A stretch of DNA of 64,000 nt, from NCBI RefSeq assembly GCF_026016465.1, contig NZ_CP100390.1, forward strand, positions 682,001-746,000, given 5' to 3'. Every line of letters starts with the position of its first letter. Positions within the stretch are counted from its first letter, which is position 1. Positions 54,548-62,907 of the stretch are shown here, in pieces. The notes below the pieces were generated by a model, which was given only the letters and a program-made list of their open reading frames with translations, was not told where the DNA came from and made no database searches. Both the position numbers and the translations under genes were made by a program. The stretch is from Alkalimarinus alittae (GTDB taxonomy: Bacteria > Pseudomonadota > Gammaproteobacteria > Pseudomonadales > Oleiphilaceae).

Positions 54548-55720
54548 ATGATGAATGTGAATGTGAATGTGAATGTTAAAGCCGTTATTGTGGGTGCTAG
54601 CATTGCAGGGTGTTGCACTGCATTGAGGCTTGCAAAACAAGGCATAAAAGTAGCCATTATTGAGAAGCAGCCATCATCTGATCACTATAAGAAAATGTGC
54701 AGTCATATCATCCATCCTTCAGGCCGCAAAGTGTTAGCTGACCTTGGTGTATGGGATGACTTAACCGCACTCGGTGCCCAAGCAACCTATATGGATGTTG
54801 AAAGTCAGGGGGGTCGACTATTTTATCCATTCAGTAAAAAACCGAAAGCAGCGAATATTGAACGACGACTTCTTGATTCGGCGCTTAGAAAGCGAGTGGG
54901 TGAACACCCCAATATTACGATCAATTATGGCCTTCGCATCAAGAGTCTGTTGCGTGAAAAGCGCCAAGTTATCGGGCTGACTGCAGAAGATTCTACGGGT
55001 GATATATTCACGTTTTATTGCTCTTTAGTGGTTGCTGCAGATGGAAGAGCGTCCCGTGTCGCTAGACTGGATGAGTGTGAAAATCATACCGTAAAAAACC
55101 ATCGGGTCGCGTTATTTTCGTACTTCAAAGGGGTCTCTAGAAGAGTGCCGAGTAATGTTTGGGTGCTCGATAAAGGGCGCGCTTATATCGCCTGCTTTCC
55201 AAACAGCGATAAAATGCTGTTGAGTTGTTATATACCCGAGCATCAATTTAAAGAGATCAAAGATAATCAGCTATTTTATGATTCATTTGTTAAAGACTTT
55301 GTCGAACGTAAAGGCATTCAATTAGGTGATCAGGTAGATGACCTGTTTATCGCGAAAGATACGTCAACGCTTTATCGATCACCTAACTCGAAAGGCCTAG
55401 TATTTGTAGGGGATGCCTTTCTCGCAGCAGACCCGTTAACGGGTATTGGCTGTAGCTGGGCCATGAGTTCAGCAATGCTGTTGAGCCAGTGTGTGGGACG
55501 GCCGCTGCTAAACCATGGCGAAGAAACTCGCGCTCAAAGTCGGTGGTTCAGGTTTAAACTAAACAGTACTATCTCGATTTATAACATGTTACATCGAATT
55601 AAGTACTTGATCCCCGCCTATTTGATGGCTTGGTTGTCGCTCAAAGGCGGGGTTGTTTTTAATAAACGACTATTTGGTCTGTTTGCCGCGCTATTGGGAA
55701 AGCGGTCGCCTCGCCGGTAG
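54548..55720 (+). CDS. FAD-dependent oxidoreductase/monooxygenase
   Basis: A flavoprotein of about 390 aa with the Rossmann VIVGASIAGCCTALRLA, the internal VVAADGRASRVAR and the FAD-closing FVGDAFLAADPLTGIGCSWA. It belongs to the geranylgeranyl reductase/aromatic monooxygenase/halogenase superfamily, but lacks the WxWxIP of tryptophan halogenases. ATG 54548 follows the DUF2156 stop by one base; the annotated reading could start further upstream but would then sit inside the DUF2156 gene. A (AATGTG)n run just after the start encodes NVNVNVNV. Substrate unknown. Confidence 0.88.
   Translation: MMNVNVNVNVKAVIVGASIAGCCTALRLAKQGIKVAIIEKQPSSDHYKKMCSHIIHPSGRKVLADLGVWDDLTALGAQATYMDVESQGGRLFYPFSKKPKAANIERRLLDSALRKRVGEHPNITINYGLRIKSLLREKRQVIGLTAEDSTGDIFTFYCSLVVAADGRASRVARLDECENHTVKNHRVALFSYFKGVSRRVPSNVWVLDKGRAYIACFPNSDKMLLSCYIPEHQFKEIKDNQLFYDSFVKDFVERKGIQLGDQVDDLFIAKDTSTLYRSPNSKGLVFVGDAFLAADPLTGIGCSWAMSSAMLLSQCVGRPLLNHGEETRAQSRWFRFKLNSTISIYNMLHRIKYLIPAYLMAWLSLKGGVVFNKRLFGLFAALLGKRSPRR
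54554..54576 (+). repeat. Hexanucleotide AATGTG repeat inside the coding start
   Basis: Three exact AATGTG copies plus a partial fourth (AATGT), encoding an NVNVNV run right after the start codon of the flavoprotein gene. A 6-bp unit keeps the frame, so copy-number changes would alter length without a frameshift. Confidence 0.8.
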
Positions 55721-55745
55721 TGGGTAGGATTATTATTGTCCTCCG

Positions 55746-56792
55746 CTATTTACTTCCCTTAGTTAAACACTCAATAGCGGCGCTAGAAGTATAGAATGAC
55801 GCTAAACGTCGTCTTAAAAGACCTTCGAGCTGACCGCTTTCTTTTAATTCCGATAAAACCTGAGGTGCAAATCGCTCAGTTTCTTCTTTGATTCGCTCGG
55901 GTGTCATCATAAAGTCATCAAACAGTACTTGTAGGGTATTGTCACCGTACTTATCAAAGAAATACTCTACGATTAGCTCATAACTCTGCTTGAAGTATTC
56001 TGACTTGCGAAAACGCAACCAGAACTCATAACCAAGTACCACAAACTCTGATAGATCAAGGCTGTCGATCCCTGTTTGAAGCTCGCCAAGCGATTTGCCT
56101 TCTACAAAGTCCCACAGGTCCATCGCTGATGTTTTAAGCTCTTCGTCGGTCATGTTGTTTTCAAGAAACGACTTACTTTCAGTGATGATTAAACCCAGGT
56201 TATTACTGATATAACTTTTGACGTTATCTTCAACAGCCCCTTCGAGTTTCGGCACTGTTTTGCTAATCATACTGCTGCCAAATTTCAGCATCGACGATAC
56301 ACCGGGTACCTTTTTACTGAGGATGTTGTTGTCGTATATATAGTTAACGATGGCTTGATAGAGCACGCCTGAAATAAGATCGGTATAGATGGGTAAATCT
56401 ATAATACGATTTAGCCCTTCTGTGCGCTGCTCCTGAAGTTCAAGTGCTTTATCGACAAACGCTTCAACTTCTTGGCTAGTGATTATTTCGTTAAGCCGCG
56501 TGTTTTTATGCTGCTCAGAGGTGAATAATTTTGTGGCTGCTTCACCGGCTATTTCGGCAATGCTGCCTGGAATTTCACGCTCAACCACATTTGAGTGAAT
56601 GGTCTCGTTGATAGACTGCTGAGTCACAAGCTGATTAAGCTTGAGTGTTTGTAGCCACTGAAAAACGGTTTCAGTTTCATCCTGAAGCCAGCTGATAAAC
56701 GTGGCGCTATCGAGTGCCGCTAGTTCATGCTGTATGTGAAGCTCTAGCAAGTTGTTTGCGATGTCTTCAGGAGAAAGAGTGCTTTTAGCCAT
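55746..56792 (-). CDS. Unknown protein in the desaturase operon, 348 aa
   Basis: A soluble, largely helical protein without signal or membrane segments. Visible pieces: PEDIANNLLELHIQHELAAL at the start, EIAGEAATKLFTSEQHKN, a less polar middle (IDLPIYTDLISGVLYQAIVN), and EFWLRFRKSEYFKQSYELIV late. I do not recognise the family. It starts 23 bp after the next unknown gene upstream and is apparently the last of four co-directional genes (ferredoxin reductase, desaturase, 108-aa unknown, this), so it may act in fatty-acid desaturation. Confidence 0.7.
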   Translation of the reverse strand: MAKSTLSPEDIANNLLELHIQHELAALDSATFISWLQDETETVFQWLQTLKLNQLVTQQSINETIHSNVVEREIPGSIAEIAGEAATKLFTSEQHKNTRLNEIITSQEVEAFVDKALELQEQRTEGLNRIIDLPIYTDLISGVLYQAIVNYIYDNNILSKKVPGVSSMLKFGSSMISKTVPKLEGAVEDNVKSYISNNLGLIITESKSFLENNMTDEELKTSAMDLWDFVEGKSLGELQTGIDSLDLSEFVVLGYEFWLRFRKSEYFKQSYELIVEYFFDKYGDNTLQVLFDDFMMTPERIKEETERFAPQVLSELKESGQLEGLLRRRLASFYTSSAAIECLTKGSK

Positions 56793-56815
56793 AAGTTGAT
56801 TCCAGATAACTGTTT

Positions 56816-57142
56816 CTAAGACGGGTTATTGTCTTTTTGATTGTTCTTTGTCATGACTTCCGAGGCATGAGCGCTATCCTCAAGCGTAGCAAAATAATCG
56901 GAAGCCAGTTGGCCAATATTTTGATTTACGTCTCGGATTGCATCGTAAACTTTACTAGCAGAAAGGTCGTGCTTTTCTTTAAGCGAATTAAGTCGCTTCT
57001 CGTCTACAGCGCCTTGATTAAGAATGCTATAGCTGGTGTCTGCAATAACCGTGTGAACGCTTTCAACGGCGGTAACCGTGTTATCAATCGCGGTTTGTGC
57101 AACATCTTTGGCTAATTCTAAGCGTTGGAGTAGGGTTGTCAT
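56816..57142 (-). CDS. Unknown protein in the desaturase operon, 108 aa
   Basis: A soluble protein rich in Ala/Val/Thr, predicted helical: LLQRLELAKDVAQTAIDNTV, an AVESVHTVIADTSYSIL middle, and LSASKVYDAIRDVNQNIGQLA before an acidic-Asn-rich tail. A perfect AAGGAG site precedes the ATG. The amphipathic helices with heptad-like spacing recall phasin or apolipoprotein-like surface proteins, but this is only a resemblance. 33 bp downstream of the desaturase. Confidence 0.7.
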   Translation of the reverse strand: MTTLLQRLELAKDVAQTAIDNTVTAVESVHTVIADTSYSILNQGAVDEKRLNSLKEKHDLSASKVYDAIRDVNQNIGQLASDYFATLEDSAHASEVMTKNNQKDNNPS

Positions 57143-57175
57143 GTTAATCTCCTTAAAAGGTCCGACTATCAGGCG

Positions 57176-58270
57176 CTAACTGACAGACAGTGGCGCTGAC
57201 TTTTTAGGGGGTAGCGAATAGCGTGCAATTCTGGCTAGTACAGACTTGTACTGACGTCCAAATGACCCCGTGTTGTACGGTATATCATATTTTTTACATA
57301 GTTGTTGTACTTTGATCGCCATTTCTGGATATCTGTGAGACGGAATATCAGGGAACATGTGGTGTTCAATTTGGTAGCTTAAGTGTCCGCTCATAATATG
57401 CAGCCACTTACCACCGGTAAAGTTGCTAGAGCCTAATAGCTGACGATAATACCACTGGCCGCGCGTTTCATTTTTACATTCTTCTTCACTAAACGTTTGA
57501 GCATCGCCTGTGAAGTGACCACAGAAGATAATGGTTGATGTCCACAAGTTTCTGTTGAGGTTGGCCAGAAGGTTACCTGCAATCACTTTAGGTGCGCCGG
57601 GACCTGCAAGAGCGGGGAAAAACAAGTAGTCTTTTGCCACTTGCTTTGCGGCTTTTTTGCTAAAACGCTTAACAAAAGGGATCTTATCTTTCCAGCTGAT
57701 TTCGCCGCTTTTAATTCTATCTATTTCTAGTTCGTGAAGACCAACACCCCATTGGAAAAAAGCACTTAATACACCGTAATTAACCAGTTGGAATAAATGT
57801 CTTGGCTTCCAAGGTTCATCGTCAGTTAATCGCAGTACCGCGTAACCATAGTCGCGGTCTTTACCTAAAATATTAGTGTAGGTGTGGTGTTCAAAGTTAT
57901 GGGTATTACGCCATGATTCTGAGTCACAGACGGTATCCCACTCATAGCTTTGAGAGTTGAGTTCAGGATCGTTCATCCAGTCATATTGTCCATGCATCAC
58001 ATTATGGCCGATTTCCATATTTTCTAGAATTTTAGAAACCGATAACAAGCCTACACCTGCCGCCCATGAAAGAGGGTTAAGACCAAACTGTATCAGTGTG
58101 CGCCCCGCTATTTCGCTGTAACGTTGTTTTTTAATGATGCTGCGAATATGGTCGGCATCTCTCTGACCTAAATCAGCAAGCACTTCTTGGCGGAGTTGTT
58201 CGATCTCATTCCCAAAGTTTTCAAACTCTTGGTGGGTCAGGGTGTTGAGTGTACTTGTTTTCATGTCCAT
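57176..58270 (-). CDS. Fatty-acid desaturase (membrane, three His boxes)
   Basis: A 364-aa integral membrane di-iron desaturase. His boxes: HNVMH (89-93), HNFEHH (124-129) and QIEHH (300-304), with extra His in CGHFTGDA (252). The QxxHH third box is the type of the linoleoyl-CoA/front-end-like desaturases, as in Pseudomonas DesB. About four membrane helices. AAAGGA precedes the ATG. It needs electrons from the adjacent ferredoxin reductase gene upstream, 46 bp away. DesT-like operators upstream of the pair predict control by the saturated/unsaturated acyl-CoA ratio. Position of the inserted double bond cannot be read. Confidence 0.92.
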   Translation of the reverse strand: MDMKTSTLNTLTHQEFENFGNEIEQLRQEVLADLGQRDADHIRSIIKKQRYSEIAGRTLIQFGLNPLSWAAGVGLLSVSKILENMEIGHNVMHGQYDWMNDPELNSQSYEWDTVCDSESWRNTHNFEHHTYTNILGKDRDYGYAVLRLTDDEPWKPRHLFQLVNYGVLSAFFQWGVGLHELEIDRIKSGEISWKDKIPFVKRFSKKAAKQVAKDYLFFPALAGPGAPKVIAGNLLANLNRNLWTSTIIFCGHFTGDAQTFSEEECKNETRGQWYYRQLLGSSNFTGGKWLHIMSGHLSYQIEHHMFPDIPSHRYPEMAIKVQQLCKKYDIPYNTGSFGRQYKSVLARIARYSLPPKKSAPLSVS

Positions 58271-58316
58271 TAGCGTGTCCTTTCTGGTGTTCTAAAGCTT
58301 GTGTTGGCAATATGGT

Positions 58317-59438
58317 TTATAAATTATCGATTGATAAGTCGCCTACAGGTATCGATATACAAGCTTGAATATGGGTTTGGTCGCTGGGTATCAGTTCGCC
58401 TGTTAACTTGTTAAGCGCACGACCTGTATTTTTAGTGCATTTACACTCGTGGCAAATCCCGCTACGGCAGCCGTACTTGGGTTTTAGGCCAGCAGATTCG
58501 GCAAGCTCTAATAGTGTTTTGTCACCATTGGATGCAATGCTTTTACCTGAATTTAAAAAGCTTACTTGGCCTTTAGTGGATGATTTGATATTCGATAGAA
58601 CAGGTACGCCAAAGCTTTCTTGCAGAATATTCTTAGCGGCAACACCCAAGTCGTTGCTCTGTGTTTTAACCGACTCCATAAATTCGTGAGGGCCACAGAG
58701 GTAAATAGCGCGTGCCGAGATATCAGGGCAATCAAGTAATAATTGCTGTGCCGTGATATAGCCTTCAGATTCAGTAAAGTGAGGGAAGAATGACAAGTTC
58801 GGCATGCTAGACGCCAGTGCGTGCAGTTGTTTTTCAAAAATTAATGATGGCACATTATTGCTATAGTAAATGAGCGTAATAGGCTGCTGATGGTTTTCTT
58901 CTTTTATTTCGTTAAGCATCGAGAGTACAGGGGTAATGCCGCTGCCTGCTGCAATGAATAAAGGGTTAGCAGTAGGGCTAACAGTGGTTGAGTGGTTTAA
59001 CGTAAAGTCACCCGCGGCATTGCCAATAGTGAGGATGTCACCCACCTTTAATCGCTCATGCAAGTGTGTTGATACACGTCCCCCATCGACTTTTTTAACG
59101 GTGATACTCACTAATTGCTGTTCTTTGAATATCATTGGCGCATTTGAGAGGGAGTAATTGCGGCGTAATGTGACACCGTTTATCTCTACTTCAACATTAA
59201 TATACTGGCCTGCTTTAAAACCCGACCATCGGCTTGAAGGTCGAAGGATAAACGTCTTGGTATCGGCCGTTTCATTGACTATTTTGGTGACTTCAGCGGC
59301 ATTACGCTTAATGCTGAACATAGGGTCTATTTCAGTTAACAAAAAATCAAAGTATGTTTGAAGAGTCCCTTCTTGTTGCCAAAACCTGGCTGCAAGAGCA
59401 GTCATATAGTGTGAGGCGCTAGATAATGGGTTTTGCAT
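58317..59438 (-). CDS. Ferredoxin reductase fused to 2Fe-2S ferredoxin, desaturase electron donor
   Basis: A three-domain redox protein of 373 aa: FAD-binding (LRRNYSLSNAPM), NAD(P)-binding (FIAAGSGITPVLSML and IYLCGPHEFM) and a C-terminal plant-type 2Fe-2S ferredoxin (YGCRSGICHECKC, with the fourth Cys in IQACISI). It passes electrons from NAD(P)H to the desaturase downstream. The best start is ATG 59438 with AGGA seven bases away; a TTG at 59474 has no site and would overlap operator A. It heads the operon. Homologous to Pseudomonas DesC by function and position. Confidence 0.9.
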   Translation of the reverse strand: MQNPLSSASHYMTALAARFWQQEGTLQTYFDFLLTEIDPMFSIKRNAAEVTKIVNETADTKTFILRPSSRWSGFKAGQYINVEVEINGVTLRRNYSLSNAPMIFKEQQLVSITVKKVDGGRVSTHLHERLKVGDILTIGNAAGDFTLNHSTTVSPTANPLFIAAGSGITPVLSMLNEIKEENHQQPITLIYYSNNVPSLIFEKQLHALASSMPNLSFFPHFTESEGYITAQQLLLDCPDISARAIYLCGPHEFMESVKTQSNDLGVAAKNILQESFGVPVLSNIKSSTKGQVSFLNSGKSIASNGDKTLLELAESAGLKPKYGCRSGICHECKCTKNTGRALNKLTGELIPSDQTHIQACISIPVGDLSIDNL

Positions 59439-59465
59439 AGAACGGTCCTGATTAAAATTCTTATA

Positions 59466-59483
59466 GGTGTACAAGTGTCCACT
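59466..59483. promoter_or_regulatory. DesT/FabR-type operator A
   Basis: Minus strand AGTGGACACTTGTACACC, 18 bp and largely palindromic; it matches the AGTGAACGCTTGTTGACT that I recall as the Pseudomonas DesT site at 13 of 18 positions. It ends 28 bases before the ferredoxin reductase start. Confidence 0.6.
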
Positions 59484-59506
59484 AATGTAGTGTAGAAGGT
59501 TGTCTC

Positions 59507-59524
59507 AGTCAACACCTGTACACT
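59507..59524. promoter_or_regulatory. DesT/FabR-type operator B
   Basis: Minus strand AGTGTACAGGTGTTGACT, matching the recalled DesT operator at 14 of 18 positions, the best of the three. Its centre lies 41 bp from that of operator A, about four helical turns, so the two face the same side of DNA. Confidence 0.7.
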
Positions 59525-59686
59525 AAAAAATCTATAAACTGAGACTTTAAGCATACGAGGCTATATAAAACGGTAGGTTGACGAAGTGGTATGTGGCCAT
59601 AAGGGGCATTTTAATCCCTATATGGCATTAAAATAATGTAGTATGTGTAAATATAGGGTCCAAAGATCGTGTATCTATTTTTTATT

Positions 59687-59704
59687 AGTGTACGGTTAGA
59701 CACT
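59687..59704. promoter_or_regulatory. DesT/FabR-type operator C, near the regulator gene
   Basis: AGTGTACGGTTAGACACT, 18 bp with AGTGT/ACACT arms, about 60 bases before the regulator start; consistent with autoregulation. The gap 59525-59686 between B and C shows only AT-rich sequence, no gene. Confidence 0.55.
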
Positions 59705-59763
59705 TAGTTAGGGCTTGTAAATACAGTGTTAGGGCTTGTGAATACAATTATCGGAATTTATTA

Positions 59764-60387
59764 ATGCTAAGCAGAGAAGATAAAAAGCGCCAAACGAGAC
59801 GATCATTAATGGATGCTGCTCTGATGTTGGTCGGTAAGGGGGGGAACTTTTCGAGTATTAGTCTACGAGAAGTCGCAAAAAATGCGGGGGTTGTACCTAC
59901 CTCTTTCTATCGACACTTTACCGATATGGAAGAGCTTGGCCTCAGTCTAGTGGACGAGCTCGGTATGCTATTAAGAAAGCTGATGCGATCGACTCGCCAG
60001 AACAACGGAGGGGTTGATGGGCTTATTCGTAGTTCAATTGATGTGTATGTCGATTTTGTCATCCAGCATCCTAATCATTTCTATTTTTTGTCACAAAGTA
60101 GAACCGGTGGCACACACCCGCTACGCAACGCGATTCGTAATGAGTTAAAGTTTTTTGCTAATGAACTCGCTTCAGATATTCGCCAATCATCCATGCTACC
60201 TAATGTTGGACGTCTCGATTTAGATATGATTTCAGAGTTAATTGTAGCGACGGTGGCTGAAACGACTATTGATATTCTGGATTTGACTGAAGCCTCGCCG
60301 AGTTATCGGCAAGAGTTTGTCGAGCGAACCGAAAAGAAACTTAGGCTCGTGTGGCTAGGTGCCGGTGTTTGGCGTTCACCTGAGTAA
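59764..60387 (+). CDS. FabR/DesT-type TetR regulator of fatty-acid unsaturation
   Basis: A 207-aa TetR protein clearly homologous to E. coli FabR: KRQTRRSLMDAALMLVG, then SLREVAKNAGVVPTSFYRHF (recognition helix nearly identical to FabR) and DMEELGLSLVDELGMLLRKL, DVYVDFVIQHPNHFYFL. Such regulators bind acyl-CoA or acyl-ACP and adjust unsaturation. It diverges from the desaturase operon over 325 bp containing three matching operators, the DesT layout of Pseudomonas. No ribosome site is strong at ATG 59764. Whether it is the FabR or the DesT orthologue cannot be settled by eye. Confidence 0.93.
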   Translation: MLSREDKKRQTRRSLMDAALMLVGKGGNFSSISLREVAKNAGVVPTSFYRHFTDMEELGLSLVDELGMLLRKLMRSTRQNNGGVDGLIRSSIDVYVDFVIQHPNHFYFLSQSRTGGTHPLRNAIRNELKFFANELASDIRQSSMLPNVGRLDLDMISELIVATVAETTIDILDLTEASPSYRQEFVERTEKKLRLVWLGAGVWRSPE

Positions 60388-60411
60388 AAAAGCCCCACAC
60401 TCCTGCGGGGC
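60386..60411 (-). terminator. Intrinsic terminator after fmdB
   Basis: Minus strand GCCCCGCAGGAGTGTGGGGC followed by TTTTTT: a 5-bp GC stem extended by two more pairs, and a clear T run. It overlaps the end of the convergent FabR/DesT-type gene (stop at 60385-60387). Confidence 0.85.
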
Positions 60412-60422
60412 AAGACTAGGCG

Positions 60423-60776
60423 TTAGTGGCTAATCATCCAAGGCCGCATGGACGGAAACATCTTGCTTCCGTCAGCGGTATACATGAGCTTTGAGCGACG
60501 TTTTTTATGTGTACAGCCGCAGCCATGCTTTAGTTTTTCAGCATTTTCTGCACGCGTATCCGCAGTAGAGTGCTGGGGTTCATGTTTGGCTGCTTCATTA
60601 CGATCAATCGCCTGCTTTTTTTCCTTTGCCATATCCAGAATGCCTGGCGACATAATGATGACACGAGCGGACATTGCATCACATTTAGGGCAAGGGGCTG
60701 GCTCGGCATGGTTGTCCATGCTCGCTAGCTCAAAAAACAAACCATGTTCAGCACATTTATAGTCATAAACAGGCAT
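60423..60776 (-). CDS. fmdB: FmdB-type zinc ribbon protein
   Basis: A 117-aa protein with an N-terminal zinc ribbon of the FmdB family: MPVYDYKCAEHGLFFELASM, then APCPKCDAMSARVI. The ribbon is followed by a charged linker and a Cys/His-rich CGCTHKKRR. FmdB accompanies formamidase in Methylophilus and is thought to regulate or assist it; the exact role is not proven. It starts 11 bp after fmdA and ends at its own terminator. Confidence 0.9.
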   Translation of the reverse strand: MPVYDYKCAEHGLFFELASMDNHAEPAPCPKCDAMSARVIIMSPGILDMAKEKKQAIDRNEAAKHEPQHSTADTRAENAEKLKHGCGCTHKKRRSKLMYTADGSKMFPSMRPWMISH

Positions 60777-60787
60777 GGGTTATCTCC

Positions 60788-62023
60788 TTATTTTTTTATA
60801 TCTGGCGCTAGAGGCATGGTTACGCTGCCATCGAGGAACTTGGTGGGGCCATCGGCATTCGGCTTGATATCAAATTCAAATATATCGGTCGGCAGCCAGA
60901 GTGTGGCACAGGAGTTGGGTATATCGACAACCCCGCTGATATGTCCTTGAACAGGTGCGGTACCGAGCAACGAATAAGCTTGCGCACCGGAATAACCAAA
61001 TTTCTTTAGATATTCAATAGCATTTAAGCAGGCTTGGCGATAAGCCACGTTTACATCCAGATAATGCTGCTTGCCATGCTCATCAACCGAGATCCCTTCA
61101 AAAATTAGATAGTCATCATATTTGGGGGTAATCGGGCTAGGCTTGAATATCGGGTTTTTAATCGCGTATTTTTCCATGCCGCCTTTGATTAAATTGACCC
61201 TTAAATGAATCCACCCCGCCATTTCAATGGCACCGCAGAATGTGATTTCGCCATCGCCTTGGCTAAAGTGAAGATCGCCTACAGAAAGGCCACCGCCTTC
61301 AACATAAACAGGGAAGTAGACTTTAGAACCACGCGATAAATCTTTAATATCACAGTTACCGCCATGCTCTCTTGGTGGTACGGTTCTAGCCCCTTCTGCT
61401 GCAGCAACTTTCGCATCATCCGGTTTCATTCTGCCCATATGAGCGGTTTCAGCATAAGGGAGAGCCGCGAGAGCGGGTACTCGATCTGGCTCGGTGTCAT
61501 ACAGTTCTTTCTCTCGGGTGTTCCACTCTTCAAGCATCTCTTTAGAAGGGAGGCAGCCAATCAGGCCTGGGTGTATGAGGCCCGCAAACTCAACACCGGG
61601 TACGTGACGAGAGCTGGTGAACATGCCGTTAAAATCCCAAATCGATTTTTGTGCTTCAGGGAAGTGCTCGTCTAGAAAACCACCGCCATTTTGTTTAGAG
61701 AAGAAGCCATTGAAGCCCCATTGACTCTCATCGAACGTGCCAATATCTAAGATATCTACTACGAGCAGATCGCCAGGTTCTGCGCCTTCAACGCCGACAG
61801 GCCCCGATAAAAAGTGAACTTGTGTTAGGTCGACATCTCTTACATCAGAGGCATCATCATTATTTTTGATCTGCCCGCCCGTCCAGTCTAAACACTCAAT
61901 TTTAAAATCATCACCGGGTTTTACCATCGCAACCATCGGGATATCTGGGTGCCACCGGTTATGAATATTATCGTGTTCATAGGCTGATTTTTTTAGGTCA
62001 ACTTTAATAATGGTTTCAGTCAT
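60788..62023 (-). CDS. fmdA: Formamidase
   Basis: A 411-aa acetamidase/formamidase family enzyme (FmdA_AmdA), hydrolysing formamide to formate and ammonia, so a nitrogen-scavenging step. Features: HNRWHPDIPMVAMVKPGDDF, DLTQVHFLSGPVGVEGAEPG, a SSRHVPGVEFAGLIHPGLIG segment and DLHFSQGDGEITFCGAIEM. AGGAG precedes the ATG. Placed between urtE and fmdB on the same strand, exactly the context of amide-uptake operons. Confidence 0.93.
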   Translation of the reverse strand: MTETIIKVDLKKSAYEHDNIHNRWHPDIPMVAMVKPGDDFKIECLDWTGGQIKNNDDASDVRDVDLTQVHFLSGPVGVEGAEPGDLLVVDILDIGTFDESQWGFNGFFSKQNGGGFLDEHFPEAQKSIWDFNGMFTSSRHVPGVEFAGLIHPGLIGCLPSKEMLEEWNTREKELYDTEPDRVPALAALPYAETAHMGRMKPDDAKVAAAEGARTVPPREHGGNCDIKDLSRGSKVYFPVYVEGGGLSVGDLHFSQGDGEITFCGAIEMAGWIHLRVNLIKGGMEKYAIKNPIFKPSPITPKYDDYLIFEGISVDEHGKQHYLDVNVAYRQACLNAIEYLKKFGYSGAQAYSLLGTAPVQGHISGVVDIPNSCATLWLPTDIFEFDIKPNADGPTKFLDGSVTMPLAPDIKK

Positions 62024-62128
62024 TTTAGGCTCCTAATTTAGCCGAGGGTGATACTGTTGGGTTTAATCGTTTTTGGATTTGGTCGTGCATCGTTTAGTTT
62101 TTGTTGTTTAATCGCCCCATGCGGTTTG

Positions 62129-62818
62129 TTAGACCGATAGGTATTTTTTAATTTGGTCACTGTCGACGTTCTCTCGCATGTCTTCGTGAATGAATTCGCC
62201 TTTATCAATCACGATAATGCGATCGGCGATCGCCATGGTGAAACTCAATACTTGTTCTGAAACAATGATGGTAATGTCTCTGAGTTGTTTAATTTCATTC
62301 AGTATTTTGGCGATATCTTTAATGATCGAAGGCTGTATTCCTTCGGTGGGCTCATCTAATAGCAATACTTTTGGGTTGGTGACTAAGGCTCTAGCAATCG
62401 CCAATTGTTGTTGCTGGCCACCAGAAAGGTTGCCGCCTTTGCGGTTACGCATTTCTCTCAGAACTGGAAATAGCGCATAAATATCGTCGGGTATCTTTTT
62501 TAGCTTTGATACTTCCATACCGGTTTCAATGTTTTCTTTGACCGTGAGGTTAGGAAAAATCATACGACCTTGCGGAACGTAGGCGATGCCGTTTTCAACC
62601 CGCTGATAACTTTCACATTGAGTGACGTCTACGCCGTCGACTTCAATTTTTCCGCCCGCTGCAGGTAAAATGCCGATTAGGGATTTAAATAACGTGGTTT
62701 TTCCCATGCCATTTCGGCCCATAATGGCCAATGTTTCGTTTTTGGGGACGGTGAAATTCAAATCATGTATGACTTCACTCTGCCCGTAACACACATTTAG
62801 ATTAGAAACGCTTAACAT
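62129..62818 (-). CDS. urtE: UrtE-type ABC transporter ATP-binding protein
   Basis: A 229-aa ATPase of the urea/short-chain amide ABC transporter. Walker A is GRNGMGKTTLFKS, the signature LSGGQQQQLAIARAL, Walker B LLLDEPTEGIQP, and the QGRMIFPNLTV segment is typical of the LivF/UrtE branch. ATG 62818 is the best start (AGGTGA site); a frame 19 codons longer would begin inside a small tandem repeat and is unlikely. fmdA follows by 105 bp. Confidence 0.92.
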   Translation of the reverse strand: MLSVSNLNVCYGQSEVIHDLNFTVPKNETLAIMGRNGMGKTTLFKSLIGILPAAGGKIEVDGVDVTQCESYQRVENGIAYVPQGRMIFPNLTVKENIETGMEVSKLKKIPDDIYALFPVLREMRNRKGGNLSGGQQQQLAIARALVTNPKVLLLDEPTEGIQPSIIKDIAKILNEIKQLRDITIIVSEQVLSFTMAIADRIIVIDKGEFIHEDMRENVDSDQIKKYLSV

Positions 62819-62840
62819 ATATTCACCTGTCAATAATGTA

Positions 62841-62882
62841 GGCCTGGTGTTCAGGTTCTGAGGCCTTGTATTCAAGTTCTGT
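62841..62882 (-). repeat. Imperfect 21-bp tandem duplication upstream of urtE
   Basis: GGCCTGGTGTTCAGGTTCTGA and GGCCTTGTATTCAAGTTCTGT are adjacent and match at 17 of 21 positions, with a further GGCCTA after them. It lies in the 89-bp gap between urtD and urtE, and produces an artificial NTRP repeat if an early urtE start is used. Confidence 0.75.
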
Positions 62883-62907
62883 GGCCTATCGTGTAAACCG
62901 ATTAAAG

